This document shows, one piece after another, positions 54,141 to 64,000 of a stretch of 64,000 nt of DNA. The notes under the pieces are model-generated. The model made no database searches. It saw only the letters and a program-made list of their open reading frames with translations, and was not told the DNA's origin. The stretch is from Rhizobium sp. NZLR1 (GTDB taxonomy: Bacteria > Pseudomonadota > Alphaproteobacteria > Rhizobiales > Rhizobiaceae): contig NZ_CP071632.1 in assembly GCF_017357385.1 (NCBI RefSeq), positions 1,369,501-1,433,500 on the forward strand, in the 5' to 3' direction. A program made the translations under genes and the position numbers. Every line of letters starts with the position of its first letter. The stretch's first letter is position 1.

Positions 54141-54625
54141 CGCGCAAGCAGAAGCGCCTGGCGGTGATCGCGGGCGGCATGGGCTTCATTGCCGCCGCCG
54201 TGTTGCTGGTGATGTTCGCCTTCAGCCAGTCGGTCGCTTATTTCTATATGCCGGCCGATCTGGCGAAGACGCCGGTGGCGCCGGAAACCCGCATCCGGCT
54301 TGGCGGCCTGGTCGGCGAAGGCAGCGTTGTGCGCGGCACAGGCTCGACCGTGGAATTTGCCGTCACCGACGGCAGCGCCAATGCCGTGAAGGTCAAATAT
54401 ACCGGCATTCTTCCTGATCTCTTCCGCGAAGGCCAGGGTGTCGTCACCGAAGGCATGTTTGCATCAGGGACCAACGTCTTCGTTGCCGATACCGTGCTTG
54501 CCAAGCATGACGAAACCTATATGCCGAAGGACGTGGCCGACAGGCTGAAGCAGCAGGGGCTGTGGAAGGAAGGCCAAGGCCCAACGAAGGAAGGTCAAGC
54601 CCAGGAAGTGAAGGCGACGCAATGA
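54137..54625 (+). CDS. ccmE: Periplasmic heme chaperone CcmE (CycJ)
   Basis: A 162-aa membrane-anchored heme chaperone. Residues 8-34 anchor it. His124 in [10 protein letters not shown] covalently binds heme in this family (HxxxY motif). Strand motifs [14 protein letters not shown] and [18 protein letters not shown] are present. 4-nt overlaps at both ends. Confidence 0.95.
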   Translation: MTRKQKRLAVIAGGMGFIAAAVLLVMFAFSQSVAYFYMPADLAKTPVAPETRIRLGGLVGEGSVVRGTGSTVEFAVTDGSANAVKVKYTGILPDLFREGQGVVTEGMFASGTNVFVADTVLAKHDETYMPKDVADRLKQQGLWKEGQGPTKEGQAQEVKATQ

Positions 54626-56619
54626 TCATCGAGATCGGCCATTACGCGCTGGTGCTGGCGCTGGCAACAGCGCTCATCCTTTCCATCGTGCCGGTGATGG
54701 GAGCCCGTCGCCACGACCGGGCGATGATGGATGTGGCGACGGTCGGTTCGCTGGCGATGTTTGCGCTTGTCGCCTTCTCCTTCGGCGTGCTCACCTATGC
54801 CCATGTCGTCTCGGATTTCTCGGTCGAGAACGTCTGGGAGAATTCGCATTCGCTGGTGCCGCTGATCTACAAATATTCCGGCGTCTGGGGCAATCACGAG
54901 GGATCGATGATGCTCTGGCTGTTGATCCTGACGCTGTTCAGCGCCCTGGTCGCCGTCTTCGGCCGCAATCTGCCGGAGACGCTGAAGGCCAATGTGCTGG
55001 CCGTGCAGGCCTGGATTTCGGTCGCCTTCACGCTGTTCATTCTGCTGACCTCCAATCCCTTCCTGCGGCTCGATCCGGCGCCGGCCGAGGGCCGCGATCT
55101 CAATCCGGTCCTTCAGGATATCGGCCTGGCGATCCACCCGCCGCTGCTTTATCTCGGCTATGTCGGCTTTTCCGTCTGCTTTTCCTTTGCGGTTGCAGCA
55201 CTCCTCGAAGGGCGCATCGATGCCGCCTGGGCCCGCTGGGTGCGGCCTTGGACGCTGGCCGCCTGGACTTTCCTGACGCTCGGCATCGCTATGGGCTCCT
55301 ACTGGGCCTACTACGAACTCGGCTGGGGCGGCTGGTGGTTCTGGGACCCGGTGGAAAACGCCTCCTTCATGCCGTGGCTCGCCGGCACCGCATTGTTACA
55401 TTCCGCCCTCGTCATGGAAAAGCGCGAGGCGCTGAAGATCTGGACGGTGCTGCTTGCCATCCTCACCTTCTCGCTGTCGCTGATGGGCACCTTCCTGGTG
55501 CGCTCCGGGGTGCTGACCTCGGTGCATGCCTTTGCCAGCGACCCGAGCCGCGGCGTCTTCATTCTCTGCATCCTGCTGATCTTTATCGGCGGCGCGCTGT
55601 CGCTGTTTGCCTTCCGCGCTCCGAAGCTGTCGGCCGGCGGCCTGTTCGCGCCGATTTCGCGCGAGGGCGCGCTTGTCGTCAACAATCTGATCCTGACGGT
55701 TGCCTGCGGCACGGTTCTCACAGGCACGCTCTATCCGCTGCTGCTGGAAACGCTGACCGGCGACAAGATCTCTGTCGGGCCGCCCTTCTTCAACCTGACC
55801 TTCGGCCTGCTGATGGCGCCGCTGATCGTTGTCGTGCCATTCGGACCGCTGCTTGCCTGGAAGCGCGGTGATCTCCTCGGCGCCTTGCAGCGGCTCTATG
55901 TCGTCGCAGGTCTCGCCTTCACTGCTGCGGTGGTCTTCTTCTATCTCCAACATGGCGGCCCGGTACTGTCCGTGCTCGGACTGGCAGCCGGGCTGTTCCT
56001 GGTTCTGGGTGCTGCGGCCGATCTCTGGTATCGCGCCGGCATCGGCAAGGTGGCGGGCAACGTCGCCTGGCGCCGTCTGACCGGCCTGCCGCGTTCGGCC
56101 TTCGGGACCGCCCTTGCCCATGCCGGGCTCGGCGTGACCGTGCTCGGCATCGTCGCGGTGACGACGTTTCAGACCGAACATGTGGTCGAGATGAAGCCCG
56201 GCGAGACGACCGATGCCGGCGGCTATAGCCTGCATTTCGACGGCATGCAGCCGGCGACCGGGCCGAACTATACCGAGGAGCGCGGCCACTTCACTATTCG
56301 CCGCGCCGGTGTCGCGGTCGCCGATACCTGGTCGGCCAAGCGCCTCTACACCGCCCGCCAGATGCCGACGACCGAGGCGGGCATCCTCACCTTCGGGCTT
56401 AGCCAGCTCTATGTCTCATTGGGTGACGCCACCAAGGACGGCGGCATCGTCGTGCGCATCTGGTGGAAGCCGTTCATCCTCTGCATCTGGGGCGGAGCGG
56501 TGCTCATGGCCTTCGGCGGCCTCGTCTCGCTCAGCGACCGGCGCCTGCGCGTCGGCGCCCCACGCAGGAAGGCGAAGGCCGCAAAGCCGGTAGCGCCGGC
56601 AATGGAGCCGGCGGAATGA
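54622..56619 (+). CDS. ccmF: Heme lyase subunit CcmF (CycK)
   Basis: A 665-aa polytopic protein of the cytochrome c heme lyase. It contains the WWD domain [17 protein letters not shown] (about residues 231-248) and the conserved SNPFLRL motif. A periplasmic C-terminal domain is flanked by helices. The real start is the ATG at 54622 overlapping ccmE, not the first frame codon. Confidence 0.95.
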   Translation: MIIEIGHYALVLALATALILSIVPVMGARRHDRAMMDVATVGSLAMFALVAFSFGVLTYAHVVSDFSVENVWENSHSLVPLIYKYSGVWGNHEGSMMLWLLILTLFSALVAVFGRNLPETLKANVLAVQAWISVAFTLFILLTSNPFLRLDPAPAEGRDLNPVLQDIGLAIHPPLLYLGYVGFSVCFSFAVAALLEGRIDAAWARWVRPWTLAAWTFLTLGIAMGSYWAYYELGWGGWWFWDPVENASFMPWLAGTALLHSALVMEKREALKIWTVLLAILTFSLSLMGTFLVRSGVLTSVHAFASDPSRGVFILCILLIFIGGALSLFAFRAPKLSAGGLFAPISREGALVVNNLILTVACGTVLTGTLYPLLLETLTGDKISVGPPFFNLTFGLLMAPLIVVVPFGPLLAWKRGDLLGALQRLYVVAGLAFTAAVVFFYLQHGGPVLSVLGLAAGLFLVLGAAADLWYRAGIGKVAGNVAWRRLTGLPRSAFGTALAHAGLGVTVLGIVAVTTFQTEHVVEMKPGETTDAGGYSLHFDGMQPATGPNYTEERGHFTIRRAGVAVADTWSAKRLYTARQMPTTEAGILTFGLSQLYVSLGDATKDGGIVVRIWWKPFILCIWGGAVLMAFGGLVSLSDRRLRVGAPRRKAKAAKPVAPAMEPAE

Positions 56620-57071
56620 TGCGACGTCTCCTCCTGGCTTTGGCTTTGGTGCTGATGGCCGCGCCGGCCTTCGCCGTCAATCCGGACGAGGTGCTGGCCG
56701 ATCCGGCGCTGGAGGCGCGGGCGCGGGGCCTTTCGGCGGAACTGCGCTGCATGGTCTGCCAGAACCAGTCGATCGACGATTCCAATGCCGATCTCGCCAA
56801 GGATCTGCGTCTGCTGGTGCGCGAGCGCATCACCGACGGCGACAGCGACGATGAGGTGCTGAACTATATCGTCTCGCGCTACGGCGAGTTCGTGCTGCTG
56901 AAGCCGCGTTTCAGCATGAAGACGAGCCTGCTATGGGGCGCCCCGGCGCTGCTGGTGCTCGCCGGCGGGCTGTCACTGCTGGTTTTTGCGCGCAGGAGGG
57001 CCGGCAAGCCGACGGGAAGCAAGCTGACGGCGGATGAGCAGGCGAAGTTGAGCGAGCTTTTGAAAAAGTAG
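56616..57071 (+). CDS. ccmH: Apocytochrome reductase subunit CcmH (CycL)
   Basis: A 151-aa protein with a signal peptide ([19 protein letters not shown]), the [14 protein letters not shown] redox motif (RCxxC), and a C-terminal anchor ([20 protein letters not shown]). It reduces apocytochrome thiols before heme attachment. Two adjacent ATGs give possible starts; 56616 overlaps ccmF. CcmABCDG genes are not in the window. Confidence 0.94.
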   Translation: MMRRLLLALALVLMAAPAFAVNPDEVLADPALEARARGLSAELRCMVCQNQSIDDSNADLAKDLRLLVRERITDGDSDDEVLNYIVSRYGEFVLLKPRFSMKTSLLWGAPALLVLAGGLSLLVFARRRAGKPTGSKLTADEQAKLSELLKK

Positions 57072-57241
57072 GCAGTCCGCCGGCGGCAATCGTCCGCCGC
57101 AACCGGGCCAAGCATTTTCATACATTACCAATTTTTCATTGGCCGGACAGTTCGCAGTAAGGTGCGGCGTCCTATATCTTCATTCATCGACTGATCCGGC
57201 GCCGCCGGTCTGAAGATTTAAGAACAAGAGAAGGTGCTCCA

Positions 57242-58843
57242 ATGCTCAAGAATTTCAACGGACGTCCGTCCCTCGCCACTGTGCTCAAGGCTTCTACCGT
57301 CGCCGGTATCGCAGCCGCTGTGCTTGCAACCGGCGTTCCGCTCGAAATCACCCGGTCTTATGCCGAAGCAGTCAAGGTTCAAGCACCTGCTGTCCCGAGC
57401 TTTGCCAATGTCGTCGATGCCGTTTCGCCGGCCGTGGTTTCCGTCCGCGTTGAAAACCGCGTCAATCCCGTCTCTGACAATGACGGTTTCTCCATCGAAG
57501 GCCGCGGCTTCGACGATCTTCCCGATGATCATCCGCTGAAGCGCTTCTTCAAGCAGTTCGGCGGTCAGGACCCAAATGATCAGCAGGGCCATCAGCGGCG
57601 CTTTGGCCAGAACGGCCCGGGCGGCCCGAATGGTCCCGGCGGCCCGAATGCCCCCGGCGGCAAGGGCCGTCTGCGTCCGGTCGCTCAAGGGTCCGGCTTC
57701 TTCATCTCCGAGGACGGTTACATCGTCACCAACAACCACGTCGTTTCCGATGGCCAGGCCTTCGTCGCCGTCATGAATGACGGCACCGAGCTCGATGCCA
57801 AACTGATCGGCAAGGATCCGCGCACCGACCTCGCCGTCTTGAAGGTCGACGGCAAGGGCAAGAAGTTCACCTACGTCAACTGGGCCGACGACAATAACGT
57901 CCGCGTCGGCGACTGGGTCGTTGCGGTCGGCAACCCCTTCGGCCTCGGCGGCACGGTCACAGCCGGTATCGTCTCGGCCCGCGGCCGCGATATCGGTTCC
58001 GGTCCATACGACGATTACCTGCAGGTGGATGCCGCCGTGAACCGCGGCAACTCCGGTGGTCCGACCTTCAACCTCAGCGGCGAAGTCGTCGGCATCAACA
58101 CCGCGATCTTCTCGCCGTCGGGCGGCAGCGTCGGCATCGCCTTCGCCATTCCCGCCTCGACCGCCAAGGACGTCGTCGCCGATCTGATGAAGGACGGCCA
58201 GGTTTCGCGTGGCTGGCTGGGTGTGCAGATCCAGCCGGTGACCAAGGACATCGCCGAATCCATCGGCCTTTCCGAGCCGAGCGGCGCCCTCGTCGTCGCC
58301 CCGCAGGCCGGATCGCCGGGTGACAAGGCCGGCATGAAGGCCGGCGACGTCGTCACGGCGCTGAACGGTGAAACGATCAAGGATGCGCGTGACCTCAGCC
58401 GCCGCATCGGTGCGATGCAGCCGGGCAGCAAGGTCGAGCTTTCCGTCTGGCGCGCCGGCAAGGCCCAGCCTCTCACCGTCGAACTCGGCACGCTGCCGGC
58501 CGACCAGAAGGATGCGTCCGCCGATGACAACAGCCAGCCGCAGCAGCCTGAGGCACCGGCTTCCGAGAAGGCGCTTGCCGATCTCGGCCTGACGGTCGGT
58601 CCTGCCGATGACGGCAAGGGCCTGGCGATCACCGGCATAGACCCGGACTCCGACGCCGCCGACAAGGGCATCAAGGAAGGTGAAAAGATCACCTCGGTTA
58701 ACAACCAGGAGGTCTCCAGCCCCGCCGATGTCGTCAAGGTGTTGAACCAGGCCAAGAAGGACGGCCGCACCCGCGCGCTCTTCCAGATCCAGTCCAGTGA
58801 AGGAAGCCGTTTCGTCGCGCTTCCAATCAACGGCCAGGGCTGA
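57242..58843 (+). CDS. degP: Do-family periplasmic serine protease DegP/HtrA
   Basis: A 533-aa protease-chaperone. The N-terminal signal/anchor is residues 10-35. The catalytic triad is His166 (TNNHVV), Asp196 (RTDLAVL) and Ser271 (RGNSGGP). A Gly/Pro/Asn-rich linker (residues 122-142, GPGGPNGPGG) before the protease domain is unusual and coded by a short DNA repeat. Two PDZ domains follow (about 310-400 and 440-530). The start follows GAGAAGGTG. A hairpin follows the gene. Confidence 0.94.
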   Translation: MLKNFNGRPSLATVLKASTVAGIAAAVLATGVPLEITRSYAEAVKVQAPAVPSFANVVDAVSPAVVSVRVENRVNPVSDNDGFSIEGRGFDDLPDDHPLKRFFKQFGGQDPNDQQGHQRRFGQNGPGGPNGPGGPNAPGGKGRLRPVAQGSGFFISEDGYIVTNNHVVSDGQAFVAVMNDGTELDAKLIGKDPRTDLAVLKVDGKGKKFTYVNWADDNNVRVGDWVVAVGNPFGLGGTVTAGIVSARGRDIGSGPYDDYLQVDAAVNRGNSGGPTFNLSGEVVGINTAIFSPSGGSVGIAFAIPASTAKDVVADLMKDGQVSRGWLGVQIQPVTKDIAESIGLSEPSGALVVAPQAGSPGDKAGMKAGDVVTALNGETIKDARDLSRRIGAMQPGSKVELSVWRAGKAQPLTVELGTLPADQKDASADDNSQPQQPEAPASEKALADLGLTVGPADDGKGLAITGIDPDSDAADKGIKEGEKITSVNNQEVSSPADVVKVLNQAKKDGRTRALFQIQSSEGSRFVALPINGQG

Positions 58844-58859
58844 TCCTTTAAGAAAACAG

Positions 58860-58889
58860 GAGCCGTGCGGATGAAAATCCGCGCGGCTC
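58860..58889 (+). terminator. Hairpin terminator after degP
   Basis: GAGCCGTGCGGAT-GAAA-ATCCGCGCGGCTC, a 13-pair stem with one G-U pair, followed by AATTCTTC. Likely partial terminator separating degP from the two-component genes. Confidence 0.65.
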
Positions 58890-58919
58890 AATTCTTCTGA
58901 CCTTTGAAGGATGATCGCG

Positions 58920-59666
58920 ATGAGCGCCGCCCCGCAGGAAGATGCTTTGAGCCTTGCCGAAACGCAGCCGGTGGGTAATGTCGGCCGCATGAAGATTCTC
59001 ATCATCGAAGATGATCTCGAAGCCGCGGTATACCTCACGAAAGCCTTTCGCGAGGCGGGCATCGTCGCCGATCACGCCAGCGATGGCGAGGCCGGCCTGT
59101 TCATGGGGTCGGAAAATACCTACGACGTCATCGTCATCGACCGCATGCTGCCGCGCCGGGACGGTCTCTCCGTTATCAGCGAGCTGCGCCGCAAGGCGAT
59201 CCATACGCCGGTCCTCATTCTCTCGGCGCTCGGCCAGGTCGATGACCGCGTCACCGGACTTCGTGCCGGCGGCGACGATTACCTGCCGAAGCCCTATGCC
59301 TTCAGCGAACTGCTGGCCCGCGTCGAGGTGCTCGGCCGCCGCAAGGGCACGCCGGATCAGGACGTCGTCTATCGTGTCGCCGACCTCGAACTCGACCGAC
59401 TTTCCCACGAGGTACGCCGCGGCGGCAAGGAGATATTGCTGCAGCCGCGCGAATTCCGCCTGCTCGAATACCTGATGAAAAATGCCGGCCAGGTGGTGAC
59501 CCGCACCATGCTGCTTGAAAATGTCTGGGACTATCACTTCGATCCGCAGACCAATGTCATCGATGTGCACGTCTCGCGCCTGCGCTCGAAGATCGAGAAG
59601 GATTACAGCCAGCCGCTCCTGAAGACCATCAGGGGCGCGGGGTACATGATCAAGGACGAGGGATGA
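58920..59666 (+). CDS. OmpR-type response regulator
   Basis: A 248-aa regulator with a 24-residue N-terminal extension before MKILIIEDDLEAAVYL. Phospho-acceptor Asp74 in VIVIDRMLPRRDG, then a winged helix with FRLLEYLMKNAGQVVTRTML. The start could be 58920 or the internal ATG at 58989, which would give a standard-length protein. The stop overlaps the kinase gene by 4 nt. Position between degP and glnE is shared with other rhizobia. Confidence 0.88.
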   Translation: MSAAPQEDALSLAETQPVGNVGRMKILIIEDDLEAAVYLTKAFREAGIVADHASDGEAGLFMGSENTYDVIVIDRMLPRRDGLSVISELRRKAIHTPVLILSALGQVDDRVTGLRAGGDDYLPKPYAFSELLARVEVLGRRKGTPDQDVVYRVADLELDRLSHEVRRGGKEILLQPREFRLLEYLMKNAGQVVTRTMLLENVWDYHFDPQTNVIDVHVSRLRSKIEKDYSQPLLKTIRGAGYMIKDEG

Positions 59667-61072
59667 GCCGTTTCAGGGTTCTTTTCAAGTCCACCGCAGT
59701 CCGCCTCTCGGCACTCTATATCCTGCTTTTCGCCATCTGCGCCGCGACGCTCGTCTTCTATGTGACGGCGATGTCGGAACGGCTGCTGACCGGCCAGATC
59801 CGCGATGCCGTCAAGCAGGAGGTGGAGCAGGTACAGCGCGCCTATGACACTGGCGGCATGAACCTTCTCTTGCGTACCATGGAGCGGCGCGCCCGTCAGC
59901 CAGGCGCCAATCTCTACATCATCGCCGGTCCTTCGGGCGATATTCTCGCCGGCAACGTCGCCTCGGTGCAGCCGGGTGTTTTCGAGGAAATCGGCTGGAC
60001 GTCCGCGTCTTTCATCTATCAGCGCTATACCGACAGCGGCGTCGAGCGCCGCCACAAGGCGATCGCCAATATCTTCGTGCTCGACAACGGCCTGAGGATT
60101 TTGATCGGCCGCGACCTCGGCGATCCCGAGCGTTTTCGTCTCTTGGTACGCCAGGCGCTGATGGTGGCCTTGGCGATCATGGGGCTCGGCGCCATCATTA
60201 TCTGGTTCGCCATCGGCCGCAATGCACTGAAACGCATCGACCGCATGTCGGATGCGAGCAAGAAGATCATGGCCGGCGACCTGTCGCAACGCCTGCCGGT
60301 CGGCGGATCCGGCGATGAGTTCGACCGGCTGTCGATGTCCTTGAATACCATGCTGGAGCGCATCGAGAAGCTGAACGAGGGCCTGCGGCAGGTCTCCGAC
60401 AATATCGCCCACGATCTCAAGACGCCGCTGACCCGGCTACGCAACAAGGCGGCCGATGCACTCGATATCGCCGATGGCGAGACGCGGCGGGGAGCGCTCG
60501 AAGGCATTATTTCCGAATCAGACCAGCTGATCCGCACCTTCAACGCGCTGTTGATGATCTCTCGCGTCGAGGCCGGATCGGTGGCGGCCGAGATGTCGCC
60601 GGTCGAGCTTTCGGCGATCGTTTCCGACAGCGCCGAGCTTTACGAACCGGCGGCCGAGGAAGCCGGGCTAGGCCTCACCGCCAGCGTCGAACCAGGTGTC
60701 GAAGTGCAGGGCAATCGCGAGCTGATCGGCCAGGCAATCTTCAACCTGCTCGACAATGCCATCAAATATTCCTCCGATTCCGAAGGAGCAGGCACGGTAT
60801 CGCTGAAGCTTGCCCGGCGCCCGGATGGCATCTGCCTTTCGGTGGCCGACCACGGACCGGGCGTTCCCGCCGAAAGGCGCGACGACGTGGTGAAGCGCTT
60901 CGTCCGCCTTGATGAAAGCCGTTCGAAGCCCGGGACGGGGCTCGGGCTTTCGTTGGTGGAAGCGGTGATGGAGCTGCACAACGGCCGGCTGGAACTCTCC
61001 GACACCGATCCCGACAGACCCGGACAGCGCGGCTTGACCGTCAGCATGATTTTTCCGGCCAAGGCCGCCTGA
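59663..61072 (+). CDS. Sensor histidine kinase partner
   Basis: A 469-aa kinase with two membrane spans (about residues 12-35 and 163-188), a periplasmic loop between, a HAMP domain (SDASKKIMAGDLSQRLPVGG), His250 in IAHDLKTPLTRLRN, and HATPase motifs (NLLDNAIKYSS, DHGPGVP, GTGLGLSLV). ATGA overlap with the response regulator. Confidence 0.9.
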   Translation: MSRFRVLFKSTAVRLSALYILLFAICAATLVFYVTAMSERLLTGQIRDAVKQEVEQVQRAYDTGGMNLLLRTMERRARQPGANLYIIAGPSGDILAGNVASVQPGVFEEIGWTSASFIYQRYTDSGVERRHKAIANIFVLDNGLRILIGRDLGDPERFRLLVRQALMVALAIMGLGAIIIWFAIGRNALKRIDRMSDASKKIMAGDLSQRLPVGGSGDEFDRLSMSLNTMLERIEKLNEGLRQVSDNIAHDLKTPLTRLRNKAADALDIADGETRRGALEGIISESDQLIRTFNALLMISRVEAGSVAAEMSPVELSAIVSDSAELYEPAAEEAGLGLTASVEPGVEVQGNRELIGQAIFNLLDNAIKYSSDSEGAGTVSLKLARRPDGICLSVADHGPGVPAERRDDVVKRFVRLDESRSKPGTGLGLSLVEAVMELHNGRLELSDTDPDRPGQRGLTVSMIFPAKAA

Positions 61073-61209
61073 ACTCTTCTGCCGAATGACCATCGGCCGA
61101 ATCGCGTATTGGCGGTTTGGCGCCAAGACCCTAGTTTAATTCCGATCGAAGCAGACGGTTCGCGATTCTATGTGGCCGTTTTCTTCCGCTCAAAAGCCAG
61201 GGAGAGCGC

Positions 61210-64000
<2,791 letters not shown>

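Noticed and set aside
57218..59062. A 614-codon open frame antisense to degP
   Set aside because: It spans degP and the start of the response regulator in the wrong direction and has no recognisable domain.

Overview
The window looks like chromosomal DNA of a fast-growing Rhizobium, most likely of the R. leguminosarum / R. etli group. The evidence is the high GC content, a rosR zinc-finger regulator, the feuN-feuP-feuQ cluster, the degP / two-component / glnE order, and several families of rhizobial intergenic palindromic repeats. This assignment comes from gene content and recognised sequences; no search was run. I see no phage, insertion sequence, CRISPR array, rRNA or tRNA.

Layout. Positions 1-8640 hold mixed housekeeping genes: a CE4-like deacetylase, an AI-2E family transporter and FAD oxidoreductase pair, a two-domain VOC protein, a universal stress protein behind a FixK/FNR-type box, a hemolysin III protein, an acetyltransferase, a pentapeptide-repeat protein and msrB. 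Positions 8766-14920 are a complete seven-subunit Mrp (Pha) cation/proton antiporter operon, interrupted between mrpC and mrpD by a repeat element. Positions 15359-24000 carry rosR with a long regulatory leader, a SufE protein, a cell-cycle-type sensor kinase overlapping a peptidoglycan-binding protein, and several family-of-unknown-function genes. Positions 24305-34700 carry a class A penicillin-binding protein, a TetR/SDR divergent pair, a fatty-acid desaturase, very small genes, and an MFS/LysR divergent pair.

Positions 34889-40549 are the most unusual part. A five-gene minus-strand operon with overlapping genes ends in a transglutaminase-like protein whose expected catalytic histidine is serine. 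Next comes a CIRCE-controlled groES followed by a groEL that has lost about its first 185 codons yet stays open to its normal end. A small membrane protein follows, then an HtrA/PDZ-like protein in which all three protease residues are replaced.

Positions 40838-49695 carry regulators and small metabolic genes: MocR, LysR/GST, a PNPOx-like protein, a DUF1348/TetR pair behind a 20-bp perfect palindrome, a GH19-like lytic enzyme and an MFS transporter. Positions 49983-64000 are core symbiont chromosome. They hold feuNPQ (periplasmic inhibitor, response regulator, sensor), a surface-antigen lipoprotein, the ccmI-ccmE-ccmF-ccmH operon for c-type cytochrome maturation, degP, an OmpR-type two-component pair, and glnE, which runs off the right edge.

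In most operons the genes overlap by 4 nt (ATGA/GTGA), and this was used to fix start codons. Several long antisense reading frames are GC-driven shadows and are omitted.
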